From the NCBI GenBank assembly GCA_963277665.1, contig OY728143.1, positions 535,838,394 through 535,902,393 on the forward strand: DNA of 64,000 bases. Direction: 5' to 3'. The notes below the pieces were generated by a model. It was not told where the DNA came from, did not search any database, and saw only the letters and a list, made by a program, of their open reading frames with translations. Below are positions 24,010 to 36,491 of the stretch, piece by piece. This DNA comes from Viscum album (lineage: Eukaryota; Streptophyta; Magnoliopsida; Santalales; Viscaceae). Each line of letters starts with the position of its first letter. Positions within the stretch are counted from its first letter, which is position 1. The position numbers and the translations under genes were made by a program.

Positions 24010-24514
24010 CTGGACAGGGCAGATAGAAGACTTATGCTGATAGGAGACGAGACCACTGGAGCTTGAGGGTAACGACCACGTCTTCTTACGGGTCTCACCT
24101 CGACGAGGTCTACGGAGAATTGGCCAAGGCAGCAAGTTATCTTCACGTTTCATCGGACCTTTCCATGTCCCCAGCAAAGTAGGCAAGGTGGCTTACCGCC
24201 TGGCCTTTCCACCTCAGATGCACCGGGTGCATGACGTCATCCATGTATCTCAGCTGAGGAGATGTGTGCATGACCTATCCATCATAATCGACCATGAAGA
24301 GTTGTACATCGATGATGGGGAGACTTTCTCGGGGTTCCAATATAGGTTGAGGATCGACAGCAGCAGGTCCTACGGGGATGGTCGATTCCTCTTGTGCGCT
24401 TTTGCTGGCAGCACCGGAACCTCCAGGATAGCACATGGGAGCGTGAGGCTCAGATGCATGATCGGTACCTCCTTTAGTTTCCCTAGTTTGGGTTTTAGCT
24501 TTACGGGGATGTAA
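24010..24514 (+). pseudogene. pol: integrase C-terminal domain of nested gypsy pol
   Basis: From 24044 a frame is open to 24514. It reads DHVFLRVSPRRGLRR, then SSRFIGPFHV and GKVAYRLAFPPQMHRVHDV, then HVSQLRRCVHD. These are the GPF/Y module and the tail of plant Ty3/gypsy integrases, which bind DNA and may target chromatin. Upstream, YADRR is in another frame, so a one-base shift lies near 24045-24055. After the conserved tail the reading continues without recognisable homology to a stop at 24512. This is the longest reasonably preserved coding piece in the nested element. Confidence 0.88.
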
Positions 24515-24520
24515 ATCCCT

Positions 24521-24533
24521 GAGATGAGAGTAA
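24521..24533 (+). promoter_or_regulatory. polypurine tract of nested gypsy
   Basis: GAGATGAGAGTAA lies immediately before TGTAAAGACCC of the 3' LTR. It is a weaker purine tract than in element A but correctly placed. Confidence 0.65.
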
Positions 24534-25700
24534 TGTAAAGACCCAGAAATTTCAAGGAAAATTTTTTATTAATTTATTTGAAATATTACGAGTACGCAGT
24601 TTCTGAGGGAACTCGATTTCGAGGCCCGGTGTGCCCGGAATCAATTTCAGAAGTTTAGCTCGGGTATGTTCAGTGAACAAATGAGCGTGTTTTTCTATCT
24701 TTAGAACTGGTTCTCAGAATTGAAATCTGAGGGCACCGATGAACTCACAGCACCGTTGTTTTCTTAAGGGGACTTTCACCTCGAATGCAGTTGGGGCGGA
24801 GTGGAAGTTAGTTTTCCAAATGTCGTGAAATAAAAATAAAATAAATATCTTTTTATTTTATTTTGAATTTCACACTTATTTTAATTAATTTGGGGGTTTC
24901 ACAACACCTCATTAATTCAAGTAACTCTTCCCTTGATTAATTAAGGGAGGAGCCTATTTGATGGGGGGAATCCACTAGAGAACTCCCTCTCCTTCCTTCC
25001 CTCCCTCTCCTTCCTCCATTGTTGCATCACCACCGAGGTTCCAACTTCTCTGACGAGTCACCAATGAATGAGCAGCAATCGGTAGCATGGTGCGGGAGCA
25101 ACGAACTACATTGACTCTGACGTCTTCCTTGCATCAGATCGGACGAGCGACGAACGACATGTGGTAGGGGTTGTTATGTTCAAGTTTAAATATCGTTCAT
25201 CATTGTTCTTCAATTCTTGAGTTTCGTTTGGCCACAGGATACCATATTGATGAGGAAGGGCTCAGACCGCAAGAACACGGTCCGACCCTTCCACTTTCTT
25301 TTGTTGTTTGTGGATGATGGACGCGAACTGCGAAGAACCGGCCGGCGTCAGGCTGACGATGAGCAGATCATCAATGCATGATTGTCGAGTCGCCGCAAAG
25401 GCACGGCACCGTCGTTCCGCGCGGAGTAGAGCCGAACCGCGGCCTAGTCGGGCCGTAGCGGAGGGGTGTGGCGCTGTTGCGCCACACCGGAGCTATAGGG
25501 GTCGCGGTCGGGGCGGGCCGCGGCGGTGGGGCACGGCGTCGTCGCGTTGCGCCGGTTGAACAGAGCCGCGGCCTAAGGCCGCGCCAGAACTAAAAGGGTG
25601 GCAGGCTATGCCAGCCACCGGTGCTACGAAGAGGTGGGACCCGAGGGGGTCCCGTAGTTACCCAAGTGTCGACCTTCATGGTCGGTCGTTTCTAAGAACC

Positions 25701-25729
25701 GGGGGGGGTGTAACCCCCCCCCCCCCCCC
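25701..25729 (+). repeat. G-run/C-run inverted repeat, nested 3' LTR
   Basis: Eight Gs, TGTAA, then sixteen Cs: a length variant of the site at 20163-20188. Confidence 0.8.
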
Positions 25730-25936
25730 AGATCAGCGGCTAGGGTGGGCCCCACTGGGCGCCGCCACACCACCCCCCCTGGTCGGCCAGCCACGCGGTC
25801 AGCCGCGTGGGCCACAGGGGTCGGGCCGCACTGCACCGGGCCGGACCCGGGTCGGGCCGACTCGGTTCGGGCCGACCCAGGGGGTGTTGGGCCGGGTCGG
25901 ACCGGGCCCAGACCCCCTATTTTCAGACCTTCTTCA

Positions 25937-26525
25937 GTTAAATCCCCATATCTTGAGCTACTAACCTTTGATCGACACACTTTCAATTGCGTAGGATTCC
26001 ATAGATCGAGACGGTAGTTTCTTTATATTACACTCAAGGTTTCAGCAAAGTTTGGGTATGGCCGGGTTGGTTCGAACTCGAAAACAACTGGGCCCTTATA
26101 GCAGAAACCCTTATAACCTGAGGAACGGACGTCCGATTGATGTGTCGTCGACTACGTTGGATTCCTCTTGATGAGACGGTTCTTTTGGCATACTCCACCT
26201 GAGGTTTGGATGCGGTTGGAGTACGGTCGGGTTGGTTTAGATTATAAACCAACCGGGCCCCTAGAAAGGAAAAGCCAATAACTCTCAGACCGGACGTCTG
26301 ATTGACGAATCGTTAGCGGCGTTGGTAAAATCGTTGAGAAACGGTTCCTTTGAGTATACCCCATGGGAATTCAGGGTACAGTTGAGATATGGTCTGGTTG
26401 GTTCGTGCATGAAACCAACCGGGCCCCTAGGACTAAAAGGCTAATAACTCACAAACCGGGCGTCTGATTGACGCGTCGTCTGTTTTGTTGAGATCCCTAT
26501 GACATAAAGGATCTTTTTGATACAT
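25937..26525 (+). repeat. about 168-bp tandem repeat, nested 3' LTR
   Basis: Unit starts occur near 26055, 26220 and 26389 with the GGTTGGTT...AACCAACC inverted repeat inside each. It matches the array at 20405-20990. Confidence 0.75.
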
Positions 26526-26679
26526 CTTCATGGGACTTTGTGAAACTTTGAGTGTTGACCGGTGGCTTGTGGACCGGATCCTCCTGGAGATGAGCATATA
26601 GAGTACGGTGACCTTGTAGCTGGCTGAGACTTGATGACTGCTTGTCCGATTTGATTTAGAGTGACTTGTATAGCCCAGT

Positions 26680-26890
26680 GGGGAGCACCACTTTGTGAGG
26701 TGGCAGACCCATGGCGGAGGAGAACTACATTTTGAGGTGGAAGACCCACGGTACTCGACAGGAGGAGTATCTCTGTAGGCTGTGAGGGGGTGCACTACTT
26801 TGTGAGGTGGCAGACCCATGGCAGAGGAGCACTACTTTGTGAGGTGGCAGACCCGCGGTACTCGATAGGAGGATTACCACAATAGTCTAA
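26680..26890 (+). repeat. about 107-bp tandem duplication, nested 3' LTR
   Basis: Two GGGGAGCA/GGGGTGCA-led units, equivalent to 21146-21355. The repeat phase is the same in both LTRs, so the duplication predates insertion. Confidence 0.75.
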
Positions 26891-27665
26891 GGTTAGTGAG
26901 CAGTGCCTCGGAGTCACAATAGGATCACTGTACTCGATAGAGGATGATCTCTTCAGCAGTTATGGTTTAGATATCATTAATGAAAATCTTGGTTTGAGTT
27001 GAGTCAATGACCTTTGTGTTTACCTCATGATTGAGATGGGTTACTTGATAACTTAGATATATGTATGGGTATATACCTAAGTAAAGGTTATCTGTTGAGA
27101 TCTTTCTTTGTGGTTTATCCTTGATGGATTTAGTGAGACCTTGAGGGGCTCAGGGTCCCTACTGAGTATTTTTATACTCACCCCGACACGAGCTATGCCC
27201 GCACCTCATTGTGTTGGATGCAGACAACGGACAACACTGATCGTGGTTAAGGCTTGTAGAGCAGGATGGTACCCAGAGGTGGACTTCATGATGAGACGGT
27301 ACCTGGAGGTGATAGACGTACATGGAGAGATGAGGTGGCCATCTGTAACTACCCTTCAGGTAGGAACTCCAGAAGATGATCCTGGAGCATCTTGACACCT
27401 TCCTGCTATTTTGTCTTTTCCTTGTACTTTACTGTTGGGCTTGTATTTCTTTCCCCTTTAATTTCTAGCACATCTTTTGTTTTATAGTGTTTACTTAGTG
27501 GTTTCTTCCTCTTGTACTCTGGTTGTGTGTGTTTTTATGTTTTATAATGTCAATACCTTCCCAGTTATAGGGATTTACACCTTTGGTGCTAGTCGTCAGT
27601 CCCTGGCCTATGGAAGGCGGGCATGGGGTAGTTACGACACGAGCCACGGGGGACGGGTCGTGACA

Positions 27666-27670
27666 ACTTG
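27666..27670. repeat. target-site duplication (right), nested gypsy
   Basis: ACTTG immediately follows the TCGTGACA end of the 3' LTR and is identical to the left copy at 19055-19059. Confidence 0.9.
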
Positions 27671-29190
27671 ACCGGTCAGAGTTGGGGTTTTGAGAAGGGT
27701 AATATGGATAATTTCTACTAGAAATTACAAGAAATACGGTATTCCAAATCCAATCGTGAGGGTTGTAGGGTTTCAATAAAATAATTGGAGATTAATAAAT
27801 ATAATATTTATTTATTTGTCAAAATTTTATCAGATAAAGTACTAAAACGATTCTCATCTAATTTTTAGAAATAAAAATAAAAACTACTTCAAAAAATAAC
27901 TCTAATCCATACATTGGAAGAATAACCTTCTCATTGGAACAAATTTTCAAAAGTGAAAAAGAAAGTTACACATTATCTTATTCTATGAAAGGAAATTGTT
28001 TGTGCTATAATAATCTATTCCAAATGCGCTCGGTAAAGAGGCTTATGATGAAGGGTTATCGCTCTATGAGAAAAATTTGAACAATTCCATAAATGTTGAG
28101 TGTTTTCTACTATTATACATGACCAATGAGCTTCGGAAGTAATATGAATACATGGATACCTTTAGCATGATATCCCACATTTTTTACATCTATCAAGAGA
28201 ATACATGATAAGAGATATATGAGTTATCTAATGCTCTGTTTATAACTAATCTAGGAGAGTTAGTTCCAGTGGGCCTCGTGTAATCAAGATTATTTTCTAT
28301 ATTAAACACTCAGATATCGTTGGGAATAAATTCCAAATGAGTTACACATAGATCTCATACATTCCTCACTACCCAAGTCCTTATCCATTTTATTAGTTAA
28401 TTATAACAAGAAAAATAATGACAAGAGTCTTTAGAAACTTCTTAATCTAATTCTCTACTTGAAAAAGGATATGGGGCATGAAAACCCCACAATCCTTATA
28501 GTGAGTAAGAAAACAATGAAAAGTTTAAGTGTCCCAACACTCACTATAAGTCTAATGATCCTGAGCATTGTCCTTCAAAGAAGAAAAAGATCGATATGTT
28601 AGGAAAGGAAAAGGGAGTATTATGATTTTCTTATGGGAAGAAAGGCCACTAGAAGAGGAACTAAACCACGAATAAAAGGAAAGATAAAGGTGCATTATTA
28701 ATCAAGTTTATTATTTAAATATCAGCATATTGGTTAATAGATAAATATTTCTTTTCTCACATATTTATCCAAATAAAGGAATAATGTTGATTCTGAAAAA
28801 AAAAATCTATAGGAGATGTTGATTTGAAAGCTTCTAGTGGTGTGAGGTGGTATACTCTATCCATTTGAGAAAATCGTATTTTATTACCAATGGGAATGAT
28901 ATTGTTTTTATGATATTTTTGTTGTGTACCAACTATTACCAAGAATAAAGTTTTTCTATCCTTCCCAAATACATATGGTTTTATTTTCAAATTTAAAAAT
29001 ATAAATTGTTTTTTTATAAACACAACACATTTTATGGTATGTAACATTTAAATAATGTTCTTTATGTTTTAAATCATGAAAACCATGTATTAGAAATACA
29101 TACAAAATCATGTTCATATGATTCATATAACACCCAACTATGCCATCACCGTCATGGTCATGTAAATGATATATGTTTGAAAAGTATTTT
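27671..29190 (+). pseudogene. gag: copia gag and protease remnants
   Basis: Read across frames, 27960-28420 gives copia gag signatures: ELRKQYEYMDTFSM-like sequence, then SNALF and PVGPRVIKIIFYI. The last corresponds to the conserved PVGPHVxKMI motif of plant copia capsids. A CCHC knuckle at 28623-28664 reads xFSYGKKGHxKRNx, with the first and last cysteines and one residue turned into stops and the second cysteine into tyrosine. From 28680 to 29050 fragments resemble the protease-linker region (a VPTITKN-like counterpart of VPxxxxNLIS). The catalytic DTG of protease is not recognisable. Gag would form virus-like particles and protease would mature them; neither can be functional here. Confidence 0.75.
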
Positions 29191-29720
29191 TCAAGATTTT
29201 CATTTAGAGTATTTTAAGATAAAAACACTTAAAGGGTGTTTTTCATATTTACAAGGAAAAAAGACCAAACAATCATTTGGTGGATAGAGTGAAAGGGCCA
29301 CATAGATTTTAGTATTGGAACACACTGATTTTTTAAGACCATCTCTAGTAGAAGATAAAGGTGGGTATTCTTACTTAATAACTTTTATTGAGGACTTGAG
29401 TGGATATGGTTATGTCTACTTAATGAGGAGTAAGTACAAGTCCTTTGAGAAATTCAAATAATTAGATAATAAAGTGGATAATAATCTTTGAAAAGGGATA
29501 TATAATCTTCAATTAGATCAAGGTGGTGAATATCTTAATGAAGAATTTAATAAATTTATATGGGAGTTTGGGGTTCTTTATCAACTCAATCAACCTTACA
29601 CAGCTTATTATAATGGTGTTAGTGAATGGAGGAATTGTACCTTTTTATAGAAGTTAAGGTCAGTGATAATTTTTATAAATATTTCATTATCCTTTTGGGT
29701 ATATACATTAAAAACGGAAA
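29191..29720 (+). pseudogene. pol: copia integrase remnant
   Basis: It begins with a QGKKTKQSF motif (the linker before the catalytic core), then HTDF, GGYSYLITFIEDLSGYGYVY and KSFEKFK in one frame. Then come LDQGGEYLNEEFNKF and YNGVSEWRN. All three DDE residues can be read: D in HTD, D in LDQGGEY and E in SEWRN. Integrase would join the DNA copy to the genome in the nucleus. The N-terminal HHCC domain is too decayed to see. Stops and shifts interrupt the frame around 29460-29500 and after 29645. Confidence 0.88.
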
Positions 29721-30239
29721 CTTAAATAGTTAATTGAGTACCAACTAAAGAGGAAAAGGGAATTCCCATTCATGTTATGGAGTGGAAAGATACATTTTTG
29801 GTTTCATACACATATATGAGGTTATGATGTTTCTTTAAGGCCTTTTCGTGAAAGAAACCTGATACTCAGGGCACAAAGTGTATCTTTAGAGGGTATCATA
29901 AGGAAACAAAGGGATGATACCTATAAAACCCCTCAAAAAATAAAGTGAATATATATATATAATACATCTTTCTTGAGATGGGGAACATACTCAAAATGAT
30001 AGTGGGAGAAAGAGTAACTCCAATAAATTTGATGCTCAAAATACATAATAGTTTGTAGAAGAACAGATTCCATAGTACCCTAAGGAAGAAGTAGCTCCTG
30101 AAACCAAAGTACTGTGTAGAAGAAATATAGATGTAAGATAACAAAATAGATATGGTTTTCTAGTCACTAAATATATTCACTCATTATTGGTTGGAAATTT
30201 TGAACCTCTCTCCTAAAAATACGTTCTAGAGAGCTCTGA

Positions 30240-30850
30240 AACTGCAAGATGGAAAGAAACCAAGAATTATTAAATGGGTTCCATGTATCACAACCATGTT
30301 TGGGTTTTGTCCAATGACTTAGATGATATAAATCATGGAAGATACCAATGGTTATTCAAGAGAAAACTTGATATGGAAGGTAATGTAAATACCTAAAAAT
30401 AAAGTCTAGTGGATAAAGGGTTTTAAAAGAATAAAGGAATTGACTTTGATGAAACATTTTCACTAGTTTCCATATTTAAATCCATCATAATTCTATTTAC
30501 CATAGTATCTTACCATGAATATGAAATTTATCTGATTGATTTAAAAATATACTTCCTTAATTGGAAACTTTAGAAAAGTTTCTACCTGGCCCAAATTGAA
30601 GGTTTTGTGACTCTAACTGATTCCAAATGGATATAAAAGTTAAATTGATCTATTTATGGATTTTTAAAATAATCTAGGTTAAGGAAATTTCTATTTGATG
30701 AATCTATAAAAGTATTTAGATTCCTTAAAAATGAATTTGATATATGTGTTTACAATAGTTTTAGTGGGAATGTGTTCATTATCCTTGTAGTATATATTGA
30801 CAACATATTACTTATTGGAGATTAAAAACCAGTCTTATAACCTATTAAGG
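30240..30850 (+). pseudogene. pol: copia reverse transcriptase remnant
   Basis: Readable RT pieces include QWLFKRKLDMEGNV (the W-x-x-K-x-K region), KGIDFDETFSLVS (matching GIDYxETFSPV), and EYEIYLIDLKIYFLN (matching QMDVKTAFLNG). These are followed by VYIDNILLIGD at about 30788-30820 in place of YVDDIL. The second catalytic aspartate is asparagine, so even the repaired domain would be inactive. At least four in-frame stops are visible. The domain order after integrase confirms copia. Confidence 0.9.
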
Positions 30851-31059
30851 ATAGGTTAAACAAGTGTTTCTCCATGAAGGACTTAATTAAAGAAGCATGT
30901 ATTATAGGGATCAAGATCATCCATGATTTATCCAAGAGGTTACTTATACTAAGTAAAAGTACAAAAAAATGACCATATACTATAGATATTTAGTATGGAA
31001 CAATACAAGAGGGGATTGGATCCAATGTCACATGGTATACATATTTCTAAGAAAATGTA

Positions 31060-31740
31060 CCCTCAGATATAATATGATAAAGGGAGAATGAGTAAGATCC
31101 CATACGCTTCACTGATAGGATCAATCATGGGTGTAATGTTATGTGTAAGACTTGATTTTTAATATGCATTGATCATGGTAGGAAGATATATATCTGATAT
31201 AGGAGAACAACATTGGTTTTATGTTAAGGTTATCCATGGGTATATCATAAAAACTTAGGATATGTTTTGGTGTATGGATTATACAACGAGTTGGTTATTA
31301 AGTTTTATAAAGATGTTGGTTTTCAAATAGATCTAAATGATCTAAATTTTCAGTCCTGATATCTTTTCTATCTCAATGGAAGAATAGTGAGATTTAAGAG
31401 CTAAAAACAACCAGTTTTCACTGAATTTATAGAATTGTATTAGTATATAAAATCTTCATATGTAGCCAAGGAATGTATTTGGAAATGAAACTTTTTCTAG
31501 GATATTTATGTGGTACCTAGCATTAAAGACCCTATCTCATTGTATTGTAATAATATAATAATGGTGTCCCTTTTAAAAAGAATACAAGGTCACACTAACA
31601 GATATAGAAAATGATCTAAAAGTGTTTCCTCATAAAAAATTTTCCTTGGAGGGGTGAATTTATAGTAAGTAGGTTTCCCATAAAAAAAATTCATGGACCC
31701 CTTGACTAAGGTCCTATCTTAGCATAATCATGAGTATCAT
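31060..31740 (+). pseudogene. pol: copia RNase H and pol C-terminus remnant
   Basis: RMSKIPYASLIGSIMGVMLC and SDIGEQHWFYVK correspond to the conserved start of the copia RNase H region. Near 31460 YVAKECIW corresponds to the AxxEAxW segment, and near 31510 VPSIKDPISLYCNN corresponds to the LYCDNxxAI segment. The end shows DPLTKVLS just before the LTR. Many stops interrupt it. It would remove the RNA strand during reverse transcription. Confidence 0.85.
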
Positions 31741-31795
31741 GTGAGAGATAGTGAAATAAATGTGGTTAGTTGTTATCTCTAGCGTAAGTAGGATT

Positions 31796-33797
31796 TTTTG
31801 GATTAAGTGCCCTAGAATAAACTTTTTTACTCTATTGAAACCTATATTCATTATATTAAATATTAAACAACTTCTTATCACATCAAGATTTTTCTTCTTC
31901 ATAAACAAGTTTTTGATAATTTCCTAAGAGTAGTTGTTTCCCTGAAAAGTCATAGTTGTTCCCTACTATGATGAAAATCTAGAAGTGCCAAGATAGTATT
32001 ATTAAATATATATGTTCTATAGACATATTAAATCATTTGTGGGACAAAAATGATACATGATATCAGGTTCATAGACTCATAAGACTTTAAGCACCATCTT
32101 ATGGTGTACACCCTTGGTAATATCCAGAGTATGATATTATAAGAACGAGACTTTCCAGAAGGAAATCCATATTTATATGTGTCATTGAATGTTCCTATCT
32201 ATGGATGTTGGTATTTATACTTATACTTTAATATTATTATTAATGAGAATTATAAGTCACGTACTTTGATGTATTGACAAAAACTATTACGATGTATGTT
32301 CGCAGAAAGGTAGGATATGTTGGGTGCATCATAAGTAATATTTCGTTAATGAATAATGTGTGAAAAGATTTATCCAGTCTGATCGTTAATGGAAGTTCAT
32401 ATCTTATATCCTTTGATGAAAATGATATATCCTAAAGAAATAAAACACCATGGGGTTATATAGGAATGTTTTATTTCTATAAAGTCAAAGAAAGAGACAT
32501 CAAGCACATAGGTTGACGACACCAGCTTGCAACCTTCTTGATTAGAGATATCATGATAAAGAGATAATATTACACAGTAAGCATCTATGTGAAGTATAAT
32601 TTAATTTTGGAAATAAATTTTTCTCTATGGGTGTTTAGGTGTGTTGCTATATTCTAAACTTGAAATTTAGGATATTTCACTTAATGCCACTAAGAAACAG
32701 CCCTACAGGGTTGCACACTAAGTGTATCCAGAATATTGGTTAAATATTATTATTATTTAAAAAGTTCAATAAATATTATTCATGCATGTTGTTTAATAAT
32801 TATTCATGTTTTCTTGCTCACATATATTATGTCCCCAGTTATTCAAGTGAATATTTATTAGCAGAATATTAAATAAATATTTATTTTCTATTTGGTGAAT
32901 ATAATATTTATTTATTTATTAGTGAATATTGTAGTGATATTAATTTGTTTAATAAATATTAATTATTCAAGACTGAATAACTATTATGAAGGAATCATGG
33001 ATAAGGTTTAAGGGACCTGTGGGAAATAATATATATTTAATATTATTTGAATAAATAATATTTAATTAAATTCGAATGTATATCACTTTCCAAGAATTAT
33101 TATTATTAATATTATTATTGACATGGGTTTTGTGGATATTATAAAATTAAGAAAGGGAACATGTGGAATTATACTTTTATAACCCTAGTGGTATATAAAT
33201 CCAATTATATTTTTCTCATATGAGGTCCAATTCATTTTTTATGCACAATGAGTTCTAAAGAAAATCCTCTCAAATCCCCAGAGAGCTCCCTCTCTAAGAA
33301 GGCCCCCAAAAATAGAGAGAGATAATCATCCCCCACCTCTCTAAATTCTTGAGAGATCAAATAAAACTCTACATTCAACTGATTCTCAGGGTGATCAAAG
33401 GAAAACAACACAAGTGTTAGGATATGACATGCCAACACTCGGAGATTCCTACAATGACATTGTAATGTTCAGGGAACGCATGATGAAAACCATTTTAGAG
33501 AATCTACTCTAGATTACTAAAATGAAATGACATTAAAACAATGTGACATTGGTTGATCCATCATGAAATAAATAATTTCTCTCAATGTAGTTCTTCAACT
33601 ACTTAAATTAATTATAAATAATATTTAACGATCATATTCTTTGGTTCCAGCATTATTTTTATTTTCTATATTCCTTGATTCAATTCCATTGATCATATCA
33701 TTAATCATTTTGTAAATATTGGATTAATCATCGATCATTACAAATAGATGAGATGGGTATGCCCCATTCACTGCTTCTACTACACCTAGAACCTTCA
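31796..33797 (+). repeat. copia 3' LTR
   Basis: The AAGTAGGAT purine stretch (the usual AAGTGGGAG tract) precedes TTTTGGATTAAGTGCCCTAGAA, the decayed counterpart of TGTTGGATT in the 5' LTR. The end is ACCTTCA. It is about 170 bases longer than the 5' LTR because of indels around 33390-33600. Its TATA box is at 33192-33199. Confidence 0.85.
33192..33199 (+). promoter_or_regulatory. TATA box of copia 3' LTR
   Basis: TATATAAA lies in the same GTGGTATATAAA context as in the 5' LTR at 16079. Confidence 0.55.
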
Positions 33798-36491
33798 TAT
33801 CATCCTTCTAATACATGTAAACCACATTAATAATATTCCAAAGGAATTTTCATATTGAGAAAGAGATAAATTAATCTCATTACGGCATGCATCCACTTAT
33901 AAGGGAAGGGTTATAGTGTATCGAGTTCCCTTGGAACCCTATTATATTTTGATGTATCCAACATCAATATCTTGGTAACTACACACAATTATTATTGAAT
34001 ATCTCCCCTTGCACTAGATTCAAATAATTTTTATAACACATTCATATATATTTATACAATAATAATATAATAACTATATAAGCTATTTATTAATTTTATA
34101 GTAAGGAAACATTAATAGTAATGTAATTCATTTAAAACTAGTGTCATATAATTTGATATAAAAAAAATAATGGAATAGACATGGTAACTCAACCAAAACA
34201 TAATCAGTTTAAAGAATTGGCCTTAAAAACATTTTCATAAAATAAAACCCTTTATTTTAATAAATTATTTCACTACCCAATGCCACAAAAAAACCATTCA
34301 CTATTATTATTGTCAGGGTAGAGGGGTAATCTATGGATTAAAATATAACACTTCAGTTGTTAAGATTATTAGAAGAAGATATACAAAACTGATATGAATT
34401 TGATTATCCTAACATATTAAAATATTATCCTTATGCCTAGATCCACAGAATAGAGGAAATAAAAAAATGTAAAACAGATTATCACTTCATATTTATCAAT
34501 GAAAATCATTTTTGGGGATTTATTAAAGAATAATTGAAAATAAAGTGTAATTTTTTAAAATATTAAGATATAGAGAATAGTTGATTTTATAAATTCCATA
34601 ATGGTTTTTAGAAAATAATTCAAATTATGGTACTGTTATGATAGATTCACTATATTCTTGTACCTACAGAATCTTGAAATTGATCAGGCTGAAAAATAAA
34701 GGTAGAATCCCTTATAGATGAAGAGAATGTAGATAAAAGCTAAAAGGTGGTTTCGACTACAAAATGAAGAGTAATCATGAGCTAAGATGTTTAATGGATA
34801 AAAATACCTATTTGAAACTTTTATTAAAATATAAAATATCATGTCAATATCAGGCACCTAGTTTAAGAGAACTGGGTACCTAGTGTCTCCACCAGTAACC
34901 ATTGATAGACACCAGATACCACCAGGTATATAGTACTATAGCACCAGGTTCCCATCACTAATTCTCTACCTATACATTGGCATTTTCCTTCCAACCACCT
35001 TTAGTTATTCCTTGGTTATCCCTTAAATCTTATTAAACTATTATTCCCTTAGTTTAAATAATAAAAAATAAAATTTTTAAAGGGAAATAATGTAATATAA
35101 CATAGGTTATATAAAAAATACCACTATCAAGCATCTCATCATTAAGAAGATTTAATGAACCACCTGATGAAATAGACTCATCCATTGAGCTATCATCTCA
35201 ACTTCCCTCTCACAACATTTGTTAAGGTATTTTCTTAGATACCATAATATTCAAACTAGAGAAATAACATTTCACCTTGTAGATTTCTATCAGTATGTGA
35301 TAGTATAGACATGTTACCCTTGACATGTAGCATTATCCTCCTATTATATGTTTTAAAATTGAACAACTTGAGTAGGAGAATATATATATTTCCATAATTT
35401 TATATCCAAATCGTTTTGAATAGCACTAACATGAGGATATAATAGTAATCTAAAATTGTTCTCTCTTATATGAAACATGACATCTTGCAGTACTAAAACT
35501 AAGGAAATATTTCCACTTTTTCACCTATCAGTTCCCTAATCAGAGAGATACACAACTTGAGAATTGTATAATTTTAATCTTTCTCACATATGATCATTAT
35601 AGAACTTACAGTTTCTTTGATCTATGGTAAAATATTTTTGAATTATGATTACATGAAAAATAAGTCCTCTAATCAATTCAATCGTTAGGAGGGGTGAATA
35701 GATGTTTATATCAAGCATAAAACTTTCTTCCACTTAAGAAGGGAAAATTTCCTGAAGTTACAAATTCTGAATAGATCATAGTATAAAAATATTCCCAAAC
35801 ATTGTAAATTAAAAATATCGAAAGTGAACACTTAACTGAGATAAAATAGACCAATAAAATAATAATAAATAAAATGAAAACAATTCTTGGAATTTTATAT
35901 AACAATCTACAAACTCCCTAAAAATAATATTATAAAATATATTACCCACTATATTTGAAGGAACTCTTTTATTTTAATCCTATGTGGAAGGAGGATTAGT
36001 ACCCATTTCTAAGGGAAAAAATTTTCAAAACCTAGAGAAACCTCAGTTAACTTGATCAACAAAATTCCTCACCTTGGATTTAGTTAAACTACAAGTTGTA
36101 AATCAACATGGTCTTGTCCATCAAATATCTTTTTTCATGAAGGATTACAATAAATTTACTACAAATAAAATATACACATATATATATATATAAATAGAAA
36201 CACATCAAACATGGAAGCTCTATAAAACACTATTAAATACAATATGGGTAAAATATATCTAAAATTGAGATAAGGTACAATTCACTAAAGTAACTTTTTG
36301 ACCATGTAATAATATATCATTATTTGAATCCTAAAAGACAATATATAGGTGTGGGAATAAAAAAACTATCTATAGTAAGCTTTGGGATCTTTGGGAAATA
36401 TTGTAAAATAATAAAAACCTTTAATCAAGGTTTTATTTGATATAAATAATATGTCTACAAAATGCTTCATAACAATAATTTATCATAATCA
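33798..36491. other. unclassified AT-rich DNA
   Basis: 2.7 kb between the copia element and the solo LTR. No coding motif, LTR pair or tRNA-like box is visible. A local cluster of CACCAG/ACCAGGTA words occurs near 34850-34955. The phrase CCCCTTGCACTAGA near 34007 recalls sequence common in plant copia elements, so part may be an older copia remnant; this is a weak impression. Confidence 0.45.

Larger units (their letters stand above)
19060..27665 (+). mobile_element. nested Ty3/gypsy deletion derivative, 8.6 kb
   Basis: Two LTRs of 3.07 and 3.13 kb bound a 2.4-kb internal region with PBS, gag, a scrap of RNase H and an integrase C-terminus. Reverse transcriptase and the integrase core are missing, where an autonomous gypsy element would have roughly 5-6 kb of coding sequence. 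The CpG-rich, GC-rich LTRs contrast with the host copia DNA. Perfect ACTTG duplications flank it. The integrase tail contains HVSQLRRCV and RVHDVIHVSQL motifs typical of plant Del/Tekay-like chromoviruses. It inserted after the copia element and is less decayed, but is not intact. Confidence 0.93.
24534..27665 (+). repeat. nested gypsy 3' LTR
   Basis: It starts TGTAAAGACCCAGAAATTTC and ends GGTCGTGACA. It repeats the 5' LTR across its length, including the GC-rich block, the G/C run and both tandem arrays, with many point differences. The two LTRs were identical at insertion, so their divergence dates the event; the number was not computed. Confidence 0.93.
14678..33797 (+). mobile_element. 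Ty1/copia retrotransposon, interrupted by a nested gypsy element
   Basis: The two LTRs are direct repeats of 1.8 and 2.0 kb, starting near TGTTGGATT...CCCTAGAA. A degenerate PBS follows the 5' LTR. Remnants of gag, protease, integrase, reverse transcriptase and RNase H occur in that order, and integrase before RT is the diagnostic copia order. The nested gypsy element occupies 19060-27665, so the copia element itself was about 10.5 kb. All coding parts carry many stops and shifts. A 5-bp target duplication is not clear: GTTCA precedes the 5' LTR, and TATCA, or CTTCA if the end is placed differently, lies at the 3' side. Confidence 0.88.

Noticed and set aside
14673..33802. Target duplication for the copia element (GTTCA / TATCA or CTTCA)
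   Set aside because: Three of five matches at the natural LTR end, or four of five only if the LTR end is moved to give an unusual LTR-PBS gap. Not convincing enough to annotate.
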